Shown here one piece after another: positions 14,617 through 23,037 of a stretch of DNA of 38,199 bases; position 1 is the first letter of the stretch; every line of letters starts with the position of its first letter. The notes beneath the pieces are model-generated. The model saw only the letters and a list, made by a program, of their open reading frames with translations. It searched no databases and was not told where the DNA came from. The DNA comes from a virus, in IMG/VR virus record IMGVR_UViG_3300044799_000173, positions 1-38,199 of that record. One strand, 5' to 3'. Both the position numbers and the translations under genes were made by a program.

Positions 14617-15607
14617 TGCAGAGACTCCGGATTGCGGCCGCGGCTGCCCCCGCGGCATGGCCGCGCATCGGAAAGACGTCCCGGGAGGCGGATTCCCTCT
14701 TGACCCTTTGCTCCATTGGATCCAGAAGGGCGGCGTCAACCGCCGCGCAAAGACTTTCCGGATGATTGCAGTTCACCCCCACATCTGAATGCTCCCAGAA
14801 TCTAAGACCGATTTTCCTATTCCGCCGGTAGGTTGGAAGGTTTAGGACCACAACCGGACGACCAGTCGATGCGAATTCATAAAGGGTAGAAGAGCAATCA
14901 TTGATATATAGATCGGCCCGCTCGAGCACCTCCTCAAAGTCCTGGACCGGTTCAATACCGAGGCGGATATATTCTCCCTCCACCCGTTTCCAGATCCGCG
15001 GATGGCCATGCCCAATGAGCCTGTGCCTTTTTGCCAGTTCCGGGAGCGCCTTGGCATACCAGCCAAATCCGCCGCGCGTTTCCGGAACCACAAGGCAATC
15101 CCAGTGAAACGAGATTGCGATCACCGGATCGGATTCCATCGGCTTCGGGGGCCGGTTGTGCCAACGGTCCATTTTCGGACATCCTATGATGGCCTGTCGA
15201 GTCTTTGGGAACGTTCTCTGGTTAGCCCGCTGGGCATATTTGTTGGGATTACAGAAGAGGGAAACCGCCTTCCGGCCGTGAGGGCTGCCGGCATAGCTGG
15301 AATGCAGTCCGCCGAAGGTGAAACCGGCGCCATGCTCGAAGAAGGCAATCGGGCGGTTGCCCTGCAGGCGGGTAAAGAGGCGGAGAAGACCGGATGAGTT
15401 GAAACAAAGGACGCTCCGTCCCTCGAACTTCCCATTCCAAGCCGTCGCGTCAACACCGCGCTTCTTCGCATGATCCAGCAACCGACCAGGCACGAAGAAG
15501 GAACCACGTTCCTCCAGGCCCAGCACGGCCCAGATCGGCGCGAAGTGGTCGATGAAGTGAGGCTCCTGGGCATAAAAGTCCAGGAGCCTTCTCTCGATTG
15601 TGCCCAT
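14609..15607 (-). CDS. GT-B / CDP-glycerol transferase-like enzyme
   Basis: 332 residues directly after the major capsid gene. The N-terminal part contains RPIAFFEHGAGFTFGG. The C-terminal part has PELAKRHRLIGHGHPRIW, DFEEVLERADLYINDCSS and TLYEFASTGRPVVVLNLP. The D-C-S-S-T-x-Y-E-F-A-x-x-G-R-P-V-V segment is the donor-site signature of CDP-glycerol glycerophosphotransferases and related GT-B enzymes. No strong Shine-Dalgarno is seen before ATG 15607. It likely transfers a glycerophosphate or sugar; the acceptor is unknown. It heads the three-gene glycan cassette. Confidence 0.78.
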   Translation of the reverse strand: MGTIERRLLDFYAQEPHFIDHFAPIWAVLGLEERGSFFVPGRLLDHAKKRGVDATAWNGKFEGRSVLCFNSSGLLRLFTRLQGNRPIAFFEHGAGFTFGGLHSSYAGSPHGRKAVSLFCNPNKYAQRANQRTFPKTRQAIIGCPKMDRWHNRPPKPMESDPVIAISFHWDCLVVPETRGGFGWYAKALPELAKRHRLIGHGHPRIWKRVEGEYIRLGIEPVQDFEEVLERADLYINDCSSTLYEFASTGRPVVVLNLPTYRRNRKIGLRFWEHSDVGVNCNHPESLCAAVDAALLDPMEQRVKRESASRDVFPMRGHAAGAAAAAIRSLCND

Positions 15608-15628
15608 AGCCGCAGCTTAGGGAGGTCC

Positions 15629-16633
15629 TTAGCTGCCGGAACCTGCCGGGGTCAGGATCGCGAACGGATACCGCTCGGTCGCATCCGACTCCAGACGGTT
15701 GACCGGGTTCGGGAGTTGCCATCCGAACCGGAAGGTAACCCGCAGTGCGATCATGTCCTCCTGCGCCAGGTTGTGGATGATGGCATAGTTCTCATCCGTG
15801 ATCACGGCCTGATCCAAAACCTTGTAGGTCACGTCCTTGCGAACAGACCATACGGCTTGCTGCCAGTCACCCGCGATCAGGTACGCCTGGGTTGGATCCC
15901 ATCCGCCATTCCGGCTGAAGGTGAAGGTTGCACCGTCGAGCGTGTAACCCATCTTCCGGGTCGGATCCGGGATGAAGATCGGCTGGCCGGTCGCGCTGTC
16001 CCGCAGACCGCGCAGGCGGGCCCGCATGTTGATCTCGGCTGCGACGCCATTGACCTCGTAGCCGTCCTCCTCGACCTTGTTCCAGACGCCGTTCAGGGCG
16101 AGCAGGTCGTCGTACAGGTCTCCCACCGATGCCAGCGGGATTAGGTGGTCGGCCGGCGCGCCGGGAATGATGCCATTCGGCCATGCGGCCGGTACATCCA
16201 CACCCGGTGTCCCGAAGAGTGTGGCGAGATCAACGAGTTGACCGATTCCCTCGACGATGGACGGCTTGCACTCGGTCCAGATCGGATAATCCTCATCGTC
16301 CACCGCATCCTCCGGAACCGGGATGATTGCGGCGATCGTGGCGGGGGTGATGTACTTGCTTGCCCACGCCAGCTTGGTCGTCTTTTTGATAGCCGAGAAG
16401 GTTGTGTCCGTTCCGCCCTTCTCGCCGACAAAGGCGACACTCGCCATCGCATCCAAGATGCGCAGTCGTTCGGCCCGTTTGGTCATATCCTTGAGCCTGC
16501 GCGCAAGGGTCATGAACACGGACTTTTCCGGGACGGCGGCGAAAATCTCGTTGAAGATCTCCTCCGACATCAAGGCTTCTTTGTCCGCTGGTTCGATATA
16601 GTGCGAATAATCTCCGCTTCCGCTTCCCATCAT
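15629..16633 (-). CDS. Major capsid protein (HK97 fold)
   Basis: 334 residues with a strong AAGGAG site before ATG 16633. After an N-terminal arm come an N-terminal helix and P-domain elements (NEIFAAVPEKSVFMTLARRL), then VDLATLFGTPG and LYDDLLALNGVW. Near the end, GDWQQAVWSVRKDVTYKVLDQAVI and IALRVTFRFGWQLPNPVNRL are the usual HK97-type capsid C-terminal layout. The order scaffold, capsid, (cassette), connector supports the call. There is no N-terminal protease-cleaved delta domain; a separate scaffold is present instead. Confidence 0.85.
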   Translation of the reverse strand: MMGSGSGDYSHYIEPADKEALMSEEIFNEIFAAVPEKSVFMTLARRLKDMTKRAERLRILDAMASVAFVGEKGGTDTTFSAIKKTTKLAWASKYITPATIAAIIPVPEDAVDDEDYPIWTECKPSIVEGIGQLVDLATLFGTPGVDVPAAWPNGIIPGAPADHLIPLASVGDLYDDLLALNGVWNKVEEDGYEVNGVAAEINMRARLRGLRDSATGQPIFIPDPTRKMGYTLDGATFTFSRNGGWDPTQAYLIAGDWQQAVWSVRKDVTYKVLDQAVITDENYAIIHNLAQEDMIALRVTFRFGWQLPNPVNRLESDATERYPFAILTPAGSGS

Positions 16634-16648
16634 GAATCTCCTTCCGAT

Positions 16649-17281
16649 TTATCCGCCGCGCGCTTCCTTCATTTTCTCGCGCATGGCGTCATTGATGTTC
16701 CATTTTTTCGGCGCTTCCTCCCCCGTTCCGTCGCCGCCGTGCGTACGCACGGTCCGCTTGCCGAAGAGCTCGGGCGCTTCCTCCCGGATTGACTTCCAGT
16801 CGGGCACACCATTCGAGCGAAACAGACCCTTGCCCTGTGCCACCAGCCAGGCGGCCGCCGGGTTCAGGCATTCGATCTCCGGCTTCATGGCGTCCTCGAG
16901 AAACTCGATCCTCGCCTGGGACGCCTTGTTTTCTTCCGCGAGCTTGTCCATCTCCTGCTTGGCTTTCTCCGGATCAGAGCCAAGAAGCTTGGTGATCTCC
17001 GCCAAGCGCTTCTGGTGGTTCTTCGCCGATTCCCTCTCAGTCTTCAAAGCGCCCTTCAACCCGGAGGTATGCGCCTCGTACATCTTCTGGATTTCTTCTG
17101 GTTGTTTAGCAATCCAATCTTCAAAAACTGGAGGAAGAGATGCTTTTCTTTTTTCCTCCTCTTGCGCCTCAAAATCTTTTTGCGCATGAATTGCTTCCAA
17201 AAGATTTCCTGTGGTTCTTACTGTCTTTTCGTCTTCGAGCATCTCGCCCTGTTGCGTTCCTTGCTGGTTTATCTTAGGCAT
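16649..17281 (-). CDS. Head scaffolding protein
   Basis: 210 residues from ATG 17281 (AGGAG eight bases upstream); an in-frame ATG at 17305 would add eight residues. The protein is highly charged and almost wholly alpha-helical with heptad-like stretches (KTERESAKNHQKRLAEITKLL, EKAKQEMDKLAEENKASQARIEF). It lacks cysteines in the helical core and lies directly upstream of the capsid gene. This is the profile of a siphophage scaffold that is removed from the procapsid. It is the first gene after the second promoter/terminator cassette. Confidence 0.8.
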   Translation of the reverse strand: MPKINQQGTQQGEMLEDEKTVRTTGNLLEAIHAQKDFEAQEEEKRKASLPPVFEDWIAKQPEEIQKMYEAHTSGLKGALKTERESAKNHQKRLAEITKLLGSDPEKAKQEMDKLAEENKASQARIEFLEDAMKPEIECLNPAAAWLVAQGKGLFRSNGVPDWKSIREEAPELFGKRTVRTHGGDGTGEEAPKKWNINDAMREKMKEARGG

Positions 17282-17316
17282 CTCGCCATCTCCTGGTTGC
17301 GGCATCTCGCCGCAGG

Positions 17317-17351
17317 AATAAAAAAGCGCCCGATCCATTTGGACCGAGCGC
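17317..17351 (-). terminator. Leader terminator before the scaffold gene
   Basis: On the minus strand an 11-bp stem (GCGCTCGGTCC with GGATCGGGCGC, two G-T wobbles) closes an AAAT loop and is followed by TTTTTTATT. It lies about 80 nt downstream of the extended -10 promoter at 17406-17411 and just before the scaffold ribosome site. It would cut both read-through transcription from upstream and new transcripts from that promoter unless polymerase is modified. Confidence 0.85.
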
Positions 17352-17402
17352 AATATGCGGTGAGTCTTTATTTCTGGCCGAGCCCCGAGGGGGTGGGCTG
17401 AT

Positions 17403-17419
17403 AATAGTATATCACTATT
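17403..17419 (-). promoter_or_regulatory. Extended -10 promoter with operator, copy B
   Basis: Minus-strand AATAGTGATATACTATT contains TGA-TATACT, an extended -10 element, with no good -35. The same 17 bases form an inverted repeat AATAGT/ACTATT. Expected transcript start is near 17399, giving a leader of roughly 80 nt to the terminator. The 33-codon ORF's stop codon lies within the motif. The exact copy at 23420-23436 supports function. Confidence 0.7.
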
Positions 17420-17516
17420 CCCGAGAAAGGGAATATTCCTTTTCAATCCAGTCCACGATCATCAACAGGGCTCGTCTGAGAATGATAAAAAATTCGCGGG
17501 CCTTCTTCTCATTCAT
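17415..17516 (-). CDS. 33-residue protein, paralogue of the one at 23432
   Basis: A 33-codon ORF starting in an ATGA overlap with the metallophosphoesterase stop and ending TAG inside the promoter motif. Sequence features: AREFF, then RRALLMIVDWIEK, then YSLSR. The paralogue at 23432 has REF, RRALLLIVVYIEK and YSLSR at the same positions and the same length. Conservation at protein level with diverged third bases indicates real translation. It has one amphipathic/hydrophobic helix and a basic start. The function is unknown; the constant link to a promoter/terminator unit suggests a regulatory or membrane-peptide role. Confidence 0.75.
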   Translation of the reverse strand: MNEKKAREFFIILRRALLMIVDWIEKEYSLSRE

Positions 17517-18529
17517 CGCACCAGATCTCCCTGGACGATGCGCTCGTTCCTGATGGTGAAGTCGTTGCCGTTAACCTCCAGGCCCATAAATCCGTGGTTC
17601 CACTTGTTGATGCGCGCGTATTCCGGCCACAGGCAGCACGTGCACCCGACCGACCACGCAGTGTCGAGCCGGCGGGAAAAGCTCATCTCCGCATGTTGCG
17701 AAGTCCGGTGCCAGTGGCCCTCCACAATGCACTCGACCGCCTTGAGGTATGCACCCCGCGCCGGGTTCACCGCGTTGCTTACCTGCATCAGCTCGTGCCC
17801 GTGGATGATGTTCAGTTTCCCTACAGTCAGAGGCACATCGTGATTGAACATCGTGATGCCGCGATCCTCGAGCTTCAGGTAGTCATTCCAGATGAACGTC
17901 TCCAGCCCGAACAGCTCGGGGGCCTTTCGCTTGAACATGCGGGTGAGCCAATACTCATGATTGCCGTGCCTCCAGAAGATCTTCGCATTAGGGAAAGCCC
18001 TCCTCAAGGCGTCAAAGAATTTGCCGAGGATCTCCAGCTCATCAAGAAATTTCGCCTTGGTGGGGTCGCGGTCGAACCACGAAAGCTGGTAGCAGTCGAT
18101 GATGTCGCCGCCGAGCAGCACGAAGTCAGTGTGGCCATTGTCAAGAGCCCACCGGATGCAAACCTCCAGCGCCTTCCTGTCGTGGTACGGTATATGCGAG
18201 TCGAAGATGCCCAGCCCCTTCCCCGCTTGAACAGGCAACCTCACGGGTCGCCAGTGGTCCATCAGACTATTCGGCAGTCCGAACGGGTTTGTTCTAAGCA
18301 TTTCGCCCTTCTCCTTATCCCTGAACATATCTTTTGTAGTGGCATATTTTCGATTGAAGTTCCCCATCGTTCCGGCATAATAACGGAGGCAATTCCGGGC
18401 GTTCTCTTCATCATCAAAAGCCAGAGGATTATCTCTAAAAAGAATTTTGGCAAGTTGGCGGTGCGACGCATCCGGGAATTTTTGCAATATCTCCCTGGCA
18501 AGATCTCCCTTGATGGATCTATGAATCAT
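17513..18529 (-). CDS. Calcineurin-like metallophosphoesterase
   Basis: 338 residues from ATG 18529; a GTG at 18535 is possible. The metal-binding motifs are complete: D110-S-H112, G-G-D142 with D145, G-N190-H191-E192, then IIHGHE and EGHWHR. The first 90 or so residues form a separate helical domain (SHRQLAKILF, EENARNCLRYYAG) resembling an HTH often attached to phage phosphoesterases. It would hydrolyse a phosphoester or nucleic acid; the substrate is unknown. Its location between the MuF-type gene and the scaffold is odd for an enzyme. It may process DNA ends or be packaged. Confidence 0.85.
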   Translation of the reverse strand: MIHRSIKGDLAREILQKFPDASHRQLAKILFRDNPLAFDDEENARNCLRYYAGTMGNFNRKYATTKDMFRDKEKGEMLRTNPFGLPNSLMDHWRPVRLPVQAGKGLGIFDSHIPYHDRKALEVCIRWALDNGHTDFVLLGGDIIDCYQLSWFDRDPTKAKFLDELEILGKFFDALRRAFPNAKIFWRHGNHEYWLTRMFKRKAPELFGLETFIWNDYLKLEDRGITMFNHDVPLTVGKLNIIHGHELMQVSNAVNPARGAYLKAVECIVEGHWHRTSQHAEMSFSRRLDTAWSVGCTCCLWPEYARINKWNHGFMGLEVNGNDFTIRNERIVQGDLVR

Positions 18530-18734
18530 TATCACCTTTTATCTCATTTGGCCCATCCAATATCTGCTCCTGATGGAATGCCTTCTTCCTGCTTTCGGCG
18601 ATTCTCGCATCCACGATCCGTTGGACGGCGATATAAAGATCATCCGCCCGGCAATGCCATATATCAAAGGCATCGCCGACCAGGCGCATGACTTCCTCGC
18701 GGGTATGGCTGAAGTTCGAGTCGTTATGATTCAT
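18519..18734 (-). CDS. Hypothetical protein in head module
   Basis: 71 residues from ATG 18734. An AGGAGG motif lies 14 bases upstream, farther than ideal, right after the MuF stop. The protein is charged and helical with HTREEVMRLVGDAFDIWHCRADDLYIAVQRIVDARI. It overlaps the metallophosphoesterase start. There is no membrane segment or metal motif. Compact helical proteins here are sometimes head decoration or assembly factors; I do not recognise it. Confidence 0.55.
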   Translation of the reverse strand: MNHNDSNFSHTREEVMRLVGDAFDIWHCRADDLYIAVQRIVDARIAESRKKAFHQEQILDGPNEIKGDNDS

Positions 18735-18751
18735 AATGATTCGTATTCCTC

Positions 18752-19735
18752 CTATTCCAGTTCTCCGACCGGCACCAGCGCCGGGGAATTTCCCCATACC
18801 TCATCTTGTTTCATTTCGACCATGTCCCTCGTATCCATTCCGCCTTGCCATAGCTCAAAACGTTCATCGCCCATTAGCTCGCGCTGTTTATCCTCGGATT
18901 GCTCCATGAGCCAATCATGACCACTCTGTAAATCGAGGGGTTCTACTCCGCGGAGGCCCGGGATCGTGAAGCAATAGCCGTTTGGGTGATCCTCAAGATC
19001 CTCCTCTAGCGCCAGGTGTGTCCCGTCAAGTTCAAGACATGCGAAGCAGGCGGTCGCCTTATCCGCGCAGCGGATGTAATCCTCAACCACGCCGCTCTCG
19101 CGGTATTGCTCGGCCGAGGATGTACGGAAGGCGCGCATGCCCTCTGTCCGGGCGATCCGAGTGATGCGCACGAGGCCGACGCCCATCCGGTTCGACATCT
19201 CCCGAGCCACTGCTCGGGGCGTCATGCCCCTGGCGGTGCCCTCGAGAAGCGCCTTCACGATCCCATCAAGCGAATATGGATATGCCTCGGAGAGCAGCCG
19301 GTAGAGCGGTGTCCCGTCGCCGAGCATGCCCGAGTAGGCCTCTAGCGCGGCGATCGGTAGCCGGTGGAAGTAGATCCCACCGCCGACGGCGCGAATCATG
19401 TCCCCAGAGTATGAGAGGCCAAGCCTCGCGAGGGTCTCCTGGCCGGCGGCGATGTTCCGCGGCGTATCTCCCCTGGCGAAGCGCAGGATCTGCTCGCGCA
19501 GGTCACCCCGGAGGGTGCGATACCGTTCCATGCGCCACAGGAGTTGCTCGGTGATCACTGCGCCGGTCTGGCGTGCCTCATAGAGCTGCTGCGCGAGTGC
19601 CTCCATCTCACCGGACAGGTTCCGTTCGATCCCGGTCCAAAGCCGGGCCAGGCGCGCAAGTTCCGTCGCGTCATGGCTGGCAATAGCCCTGCGATACCTC
19701 GAAAGGAGGTGGAGAACCTCAGCTTTTCGATCCAT
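18752..19735 (-). CDS. SPP1 gp7/MuF-type head morphogenesis protein
   Basis: 327 residues from ATG 19735. A TTG at 19753 that overlaps the portal stop is an alternative. A long helical N-terminal part is followed by the diagnostic minor head region: RITRIARTEGMRAFRTSSAEQYRESGV, then CADKATACFACLELDGTHLALEE and HPNGYCF. These are the conserved features of the MuF/gp7 domain, which sits in the virion near the portal and is ejected with DNA in some phages. There is no toxin extension at the C-terminus. Confidence 0.88.
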   Translation of the reverse strand: MDRKAEVLHLLSRYRRAIASHDATELARLARLWTGIERNLSGEMEALAQQLYEARQTGAVITEQLLWRMERYRTLRGDLREQILRFARGDTPRNIAAGQETLARLGLSYSGDMIRAVGGGIYFHRLPIAALEAYSGMLGDGTPLYRLLSEAYPYSLDGIVKALLEGTARGMTPRAVAREMSNRMGVGLVRITRIARTEGMRAFRTSSAEQYRESGVVEDYIRCADKATACFACLELDGTHLALEEDLEDHPNGYCFTIPGLRGVEPLDLQSGHDWLMEQSEDKQRELMGDERFELWQGGMDTRDMVEMKQDEVWGNSPALVPVGELE

Positions 19736-19749
19736 GTCTCGCCTATGCC

Positions 19750-21111
19750 TCAAGTCGCGGATTGTGCCGTAGACGGATTATTCCGGGCCTCCTCAAGAGC
19801 GGCCTTCGCGTCGGCCGTGAGTTGATCACTGCCCGATTGCATGTCCTTCTCAACCTTCTTTATCTCGTCCTCGCCGTGGCCGGCAATGCGCAGGGCGGAC
19901 AGAGGCGGAAGATTCGATTGGGTGTAAGCAAGGACCTCTTGCGCCCGCGCGAGTGGTTGGACAGTCACGGATGGCTTCCAGCTTATCTGGATCTTCTCCG
20001 GCGGGATGTTTATCTTCATCTCGCGGGCCACGAATGCACCAAGTTCCTGCCAGGTCGTACCAATGCTTTCGCGGTAGGTCTCCGCCTTCGCTACGAGAGG
20101 TGCCTCCATTGCGATCAGTGCATCCCCGCTCACACCGGCACCGGCAGAGAAGAAGTAGTGGCGCGGCGTCCGGCTGATGACCGCCATTGAGTTGGCGAAT
20201 CGGTCAAGCGGCGCGATGAAGTTCTTAAGATCCGACCCGCCGAATTCTTTCACATCGGCGGCCTGTATCCCTTGCGGAGACGGCCGCAGCCGCGTCCGCA
20301 TCCCAGGAGCTCGCTTGAGATTCGAGATATTCTGCTGGGTGATATAAATCCGCTCCTTGAAGGTATCGAACTCGGAACTCGCCATCAGATCGGCGACAAG
20401 TTTGTTCACCGCGTCCTGTAGACTGAGAATGTCCTTGGTGAGATCGCACACGATCCGCCGGCGGTGAATCCTGAAATGAAAGATCGGAACTTCCTTGAAA
20501 TCATTCGAACCCGATTCCCTCGGCAAGGGTTCAAATTCCCTTGAGTCCTTCGGGTACTTTCCCTCTTTGCGTGCGACAAAGGCGGAGATCCGGTCCGGAT
20601 AGTAGAGATCGATCCGGAAGCGCCCATCCTCCCCCTTCCAGACCTTTGCGCCGGCGCGTTTCCTCTTCGGGTTGGCGGCCTCATAGAAGACATGGCACAT
20701 GCGTGGATCATTGTAGAAAAGTCCGAGATCCTGATCCCTCTCGGCGATGATAAAACCCTCGCCGCAGACCACCGTCGCCTCATGAACATCTGCGGCATCG
20801 ATCTGAATCTGAAGTTTGGCCCATTGGTTGCGGAGTTCGAGTTGCGCAGCCTCATTATCCTCGACGGTCCACCCTTGGATGCCGATCCGCTCGAGCACTG
20901 CGTTCACAATCACCGCGCACCAGTTCTCGGCGAAGTAGACATCGAATTTCTCGAAGGCCTTCCGCAGGCGCTCCGTGCTGTATTTGATCTGATGGTTGCC
21001 ATCGTAATAGTTGTAACGCGAGGTGAAAGTTTTATCCTTCTCCCGGAACACCGCGAGTGCGTGGTTCAGGTCACGCATCTCCTCTGCCGATTGCTCAGGT
21101 TGTTTTGCCAT
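19750..21111 (-). CDS. Portal protein (SPP1 gp6-like)
   Basis: 453 residues from ATG 21111, which has GGGAGG seven bases upstream and begins a base past the terminase stop. It contains YYDGNHQIKYSTERLRKAFEKFDVYFAENWCAVIVNAVLERI, an early helical segment typical of gp6-type portals. SLQDAVNKLVADLMASSEFDTFKERIYIT follows in the wing/stem region, then FFSAGAGVSGDALIAMEAPLVAKA near the crown. It forms the dodecameric DNA channel. The order TerS, TerL, portal, MuF is the SPP1 arrangement. Confidence 0.9.
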   Translation of the reverse strand: MAKQPEQSAEEMRDLNHALAVFREKDKTFTSRYNYYDGNHQIKYSTERLRKAFEKFDVYFAENWCAVIVNAVLERIGIQGWTVEDNEAAQLELRNQWAKLQIQIDAADVHEATVVCGEGFIIAERDQDLGLFYNDPRMCHVFYEAANPKRKRAGAKVWKGEDGRFRIDLYYPDRISAFVARKEGKYPKDSREFEPLPRESGSNDFKEVPIFHFRIHRRRIVCDLTKDILSLQDAVNKLVADLMASSEFDTFKERIYITQQNISNLKRAPGMRTRLRPSPQGIQAADVKEFGGSDLKNFIAPLDRFANSMAVISRTPRHYFFSAGAGVSGDALIAMEAPLVAKAETYRESIGTTWQELGAFVAREMKINIPPEKIQISWKPSVTVQPLARAQEVLAYTQSNLPPLSALRIAGHGEDEIKKVEKDMQSGSDQLTADAKAALEEARNNPSTAQSAT

Positions 21112-21112
21112 C

Positions 21113-22645
21113 TCATTCCTCCCATTGCTCCGGTTCGCCGGCGGTCCCTCCGCCGAGCTCATCCAGCATCAGATAGGTTACGGCATGGACTAAAGCATCC
21201 AATCTATTCGGGCTCTTATGCCGGCCATCGGGCTTCCAAGTGCATTGTTCCGTCTCGAGGAGCGGGAAGAAGCCGACATGGTGGATCTTACCGTGGACAT
21301 AGAGTAATTGGACAGGTTCCGCACGCGCATATTTGCTGTGGGTTGCCGGAAGAAGATGGACCTGGGGCGCCCCTTTGATCGTCTTAATCGTCGTGCGAAT
21401 CATCAGGCCGCCCTGGTTGCTTTCCGCGGCCAGAATGCCGCTTCCAGCATTCCAGTAGCCGGCGACAAGGGCGCCAGCCCATATATCCGGCTCGCCAGCG
21501 ATGCTGTCGTCCCGCGTGACGAAGGCATGCCTCTCCGGCTTGCCGCCCTTCGCAACCTTGCAGTCACATATCGCAGTACCCACAGAAATGATCCCGCATT
21601 CCGTTATCGCGCCGGCCGGCGGATCCGCGAAGGTCACCGACCGCCCGAACTTCGGGTGCGTCGTCCGGCGGCCGGATTCGATAAGGGCGCGGTTCCAGAG
21701 GGCGCCTTTCGCCTCGGTCGTCTCCTGCTGCGCCTCTTCGAGGAACGCAATCGGCCCCCAGGTATTCATTGCCCATTCACAAGCTTCGATATCCTGTCCT
21801 TCCCAAGTCGGATTGCCTTCAAGGATCTTGACCTTCCCGTCGCGGATCTCCCATTTCAATCCATCGATTGCCTTGAATGGACCACTGACTACGCGCCCGA
21901 ACAGGAAATCCGCCGTTCCATCGGCGAGTTTCTCCGCAATGCTTCCCTTGTGAACGAGGTTCTGAACGAAAATCACTGCGCAATTTTCGGCGCCGAGGGG
22001 GAGGACGGTTTTCGTCAGGAGATTTTTCTTCTTTTCGGTAGTCGCGGGAGTGTCGAGTAGATCATCAAGGTCGTCGATAATGATGAGATCCGGGCGGGTT
22101 TCCTCAATACGGATCCCGCGGGATGCCGCATCCAGACCCAAGGCATCAATCGTATAGCCCATCGCGGCACTGAGGCGGTTCCTGCGCCATCCTTCGCTCG
22201 AGCCATACTTATTGACAGCGCGCTCGACATTGGCGGAGAGCATTGCCTTGCCTATGCTATCGATATGTTTGTCGGCCTGGTCCTGGGTACCGGAGAGATA
22301 GACGCAATACCTTCGCTTTCCCCGTAATCCGAGCGCTATTGCGATATGCTCGGTCGAGACGGATTTCCCGCCTCCTCGCGGCCAGACCGCAATAAAGGGT
22401 GCAGGCGCGGAATTACGTTCGATTCGCCAGGCCCAATCCCATAACTCCTCTTGCCGGCGAGCGAATCCCTTCGAGAAGTAGGAAGGGAAAAGTCCTGCAG
22501 TCCACCGGCGCCATCCGACGGCGAGATAATTTTCCCAGAATTTATTGGGGATCGGTTTTCCCGCCGGCGACGGGATCCCCAGCGCCTCCGGTGTGAGCAC
22601 GAAGTGCCGCAACCGTTTCAGGGGGAATGACGTTTGAGAGTTCAT
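21113..22645 (-). CDS. terL: Terminase large subunit
   Basis: About 510 residues from ATG 22645; the start is uncertain because it overlaps terS by about 100 bp and no strong ribosome site is seen. The ATPase has Walker A W88-P-R-G-G-G-K-S95 and Walker B DLIIIDDLDD, followed by a coupling segment. The RNase H-like nuclease has FADPPAGA, ending with SPNRLDALVHAVTYLML, the usual final acidic motif. It drives DNA into proheads and cuts it. Confidence 0.92.
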   Translation of the reverse strand: MNSQTSFPLKRLRHFVLTPEALGIPSPAGKPIPNKFWENYLAVGWRRWTAGLFPSYFSKGFARRQEELWDWAWRIERNSAPAPFIAVWPRGGGKSVSTEHIAIALGLRGKRRYCVYLSGTQDQADKHIDSIGKAMLSANVERAVNKYGSSEGWRRNRLSAAMGYTIDALGLDAASRGIRIEETRPDLIIIDDLDDLLDTPATTEKKKNLLTKTVLPLGAENCAVIFVQNLVHKGSIAEKLADGTADFLFGRVVSGPFKAIDGLKWEIRDGKVKILEGNPTWEGQDIEACEWAMNTWGPIAFLEEAQQETTEAKGALWNRALIESGRRTTHPKFGRSVTFADPPAGAITECGIISVGTAICDCKVAKGGKPERHAFVTRDDSIAGEPDIWAGALVAGYWNAGSGILAAESNQGGLMIRTTIKTIKGAPQVHLLPATHSKYARAEPVQLLYVHGKIHHVGFFPLLETEQCTWKPDGRHKSPNRLDALVHAVTYLMLDELGGGTAGEPEQWEE

Positions 22646-23033
22646 GTAGACCATCCAGCACACCCTGCCAGCCTTTCGGTTTGATATTCTTGTTGTCGAG
22701 TGCTTGGAGAATCTTGAAGGCGGCCTTCCGCAGGGCGGTGAAATACAGCGTGACTACCTCGCGCCCCTGGGTCTCGAGCATCTCGATATCCCAGGCGATC
22801 GCGCGGTTTATCCAGGACCACTTGCTGGACTCGACGCCCCAGGTATGGGATGCGCGTTTCGCCGTAGGCGTCCGCTTCCGTTTGCTGCGCGGAGATTCCT
22901 TTGAGAGAAAATATGCGGCATCGATCGACCGGCCCGGCCCAAGGTTGCGGTAAGCCAAAAAGTGGGAGTAGGCTTCTTCTGGTTCGCCTTCCTGCCGATC
23001 CCACGGTTTGCGTTCTTTTGTCTCGTCGCTCAT
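22542..23033 (-). CDS. terS: Terminase small subunit (probable)
   Basis: 163 residues, immediately before terL. It has a charged N-terminus and a central region with helices (SWINRAIAWDIEMLETQG, EVVTLYFTALRKAAFKILQAL). This looks like a phage DNA-recognition protein with a basic linker (PRSKRKRTPTAKRASHTW). The assignment is mainly positional. Its ribosome site (GCGGAAATGAATC) overlaps a 16-bp palindrome at 23038-23053, so translation may be controlled by RNA structure or a bound protein. Confidence 0.75.
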   Translation of the reverse strand: MSDETKERKPWDRQEGEPEEAYSHFLAYRNLGPGRSIDAAYFLSKESPRSKRKRTPTAKRASHTWGVESSKWSWINRAIAWDIEMLETQGREVVTLYFTALRKAAFKILQALDNKNIKPKGWQGVLDGLHELSNVIPPETVAALRAHTGGAGDPVAGGKTDPQ

Positions 23034-23037
23034 GATT

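Larger units (their letters stand above)
17317..17516 (-). repeat. Late-control cassette, copy B
   Basis: This 200-bp unit contains a 33-codon ORF, an extended -10 promoter in a palindrome, a short leader and an intrinsic terminator. It is an imperfect direct repeat of 23337-23533. The strongest conservation runs from the end of the ORF through the promoter (AATAGTGATATACTATT identical in both), TCAGCCC and the CCGCATAT preceding the terminator stem. The terminators differ in sequence but keep structure and position. One copy precedes packaging genes, this one the capsid genes. Confidence 0.8.

Noticed and set aside
17594-18691. 365-codon plus-strand frame opposite the metallophosphoesterase
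   Set aside because: The minus strand carries all phosphoesterase motifs; the plus frame shows no domain and arginine/proline-rich sequence.
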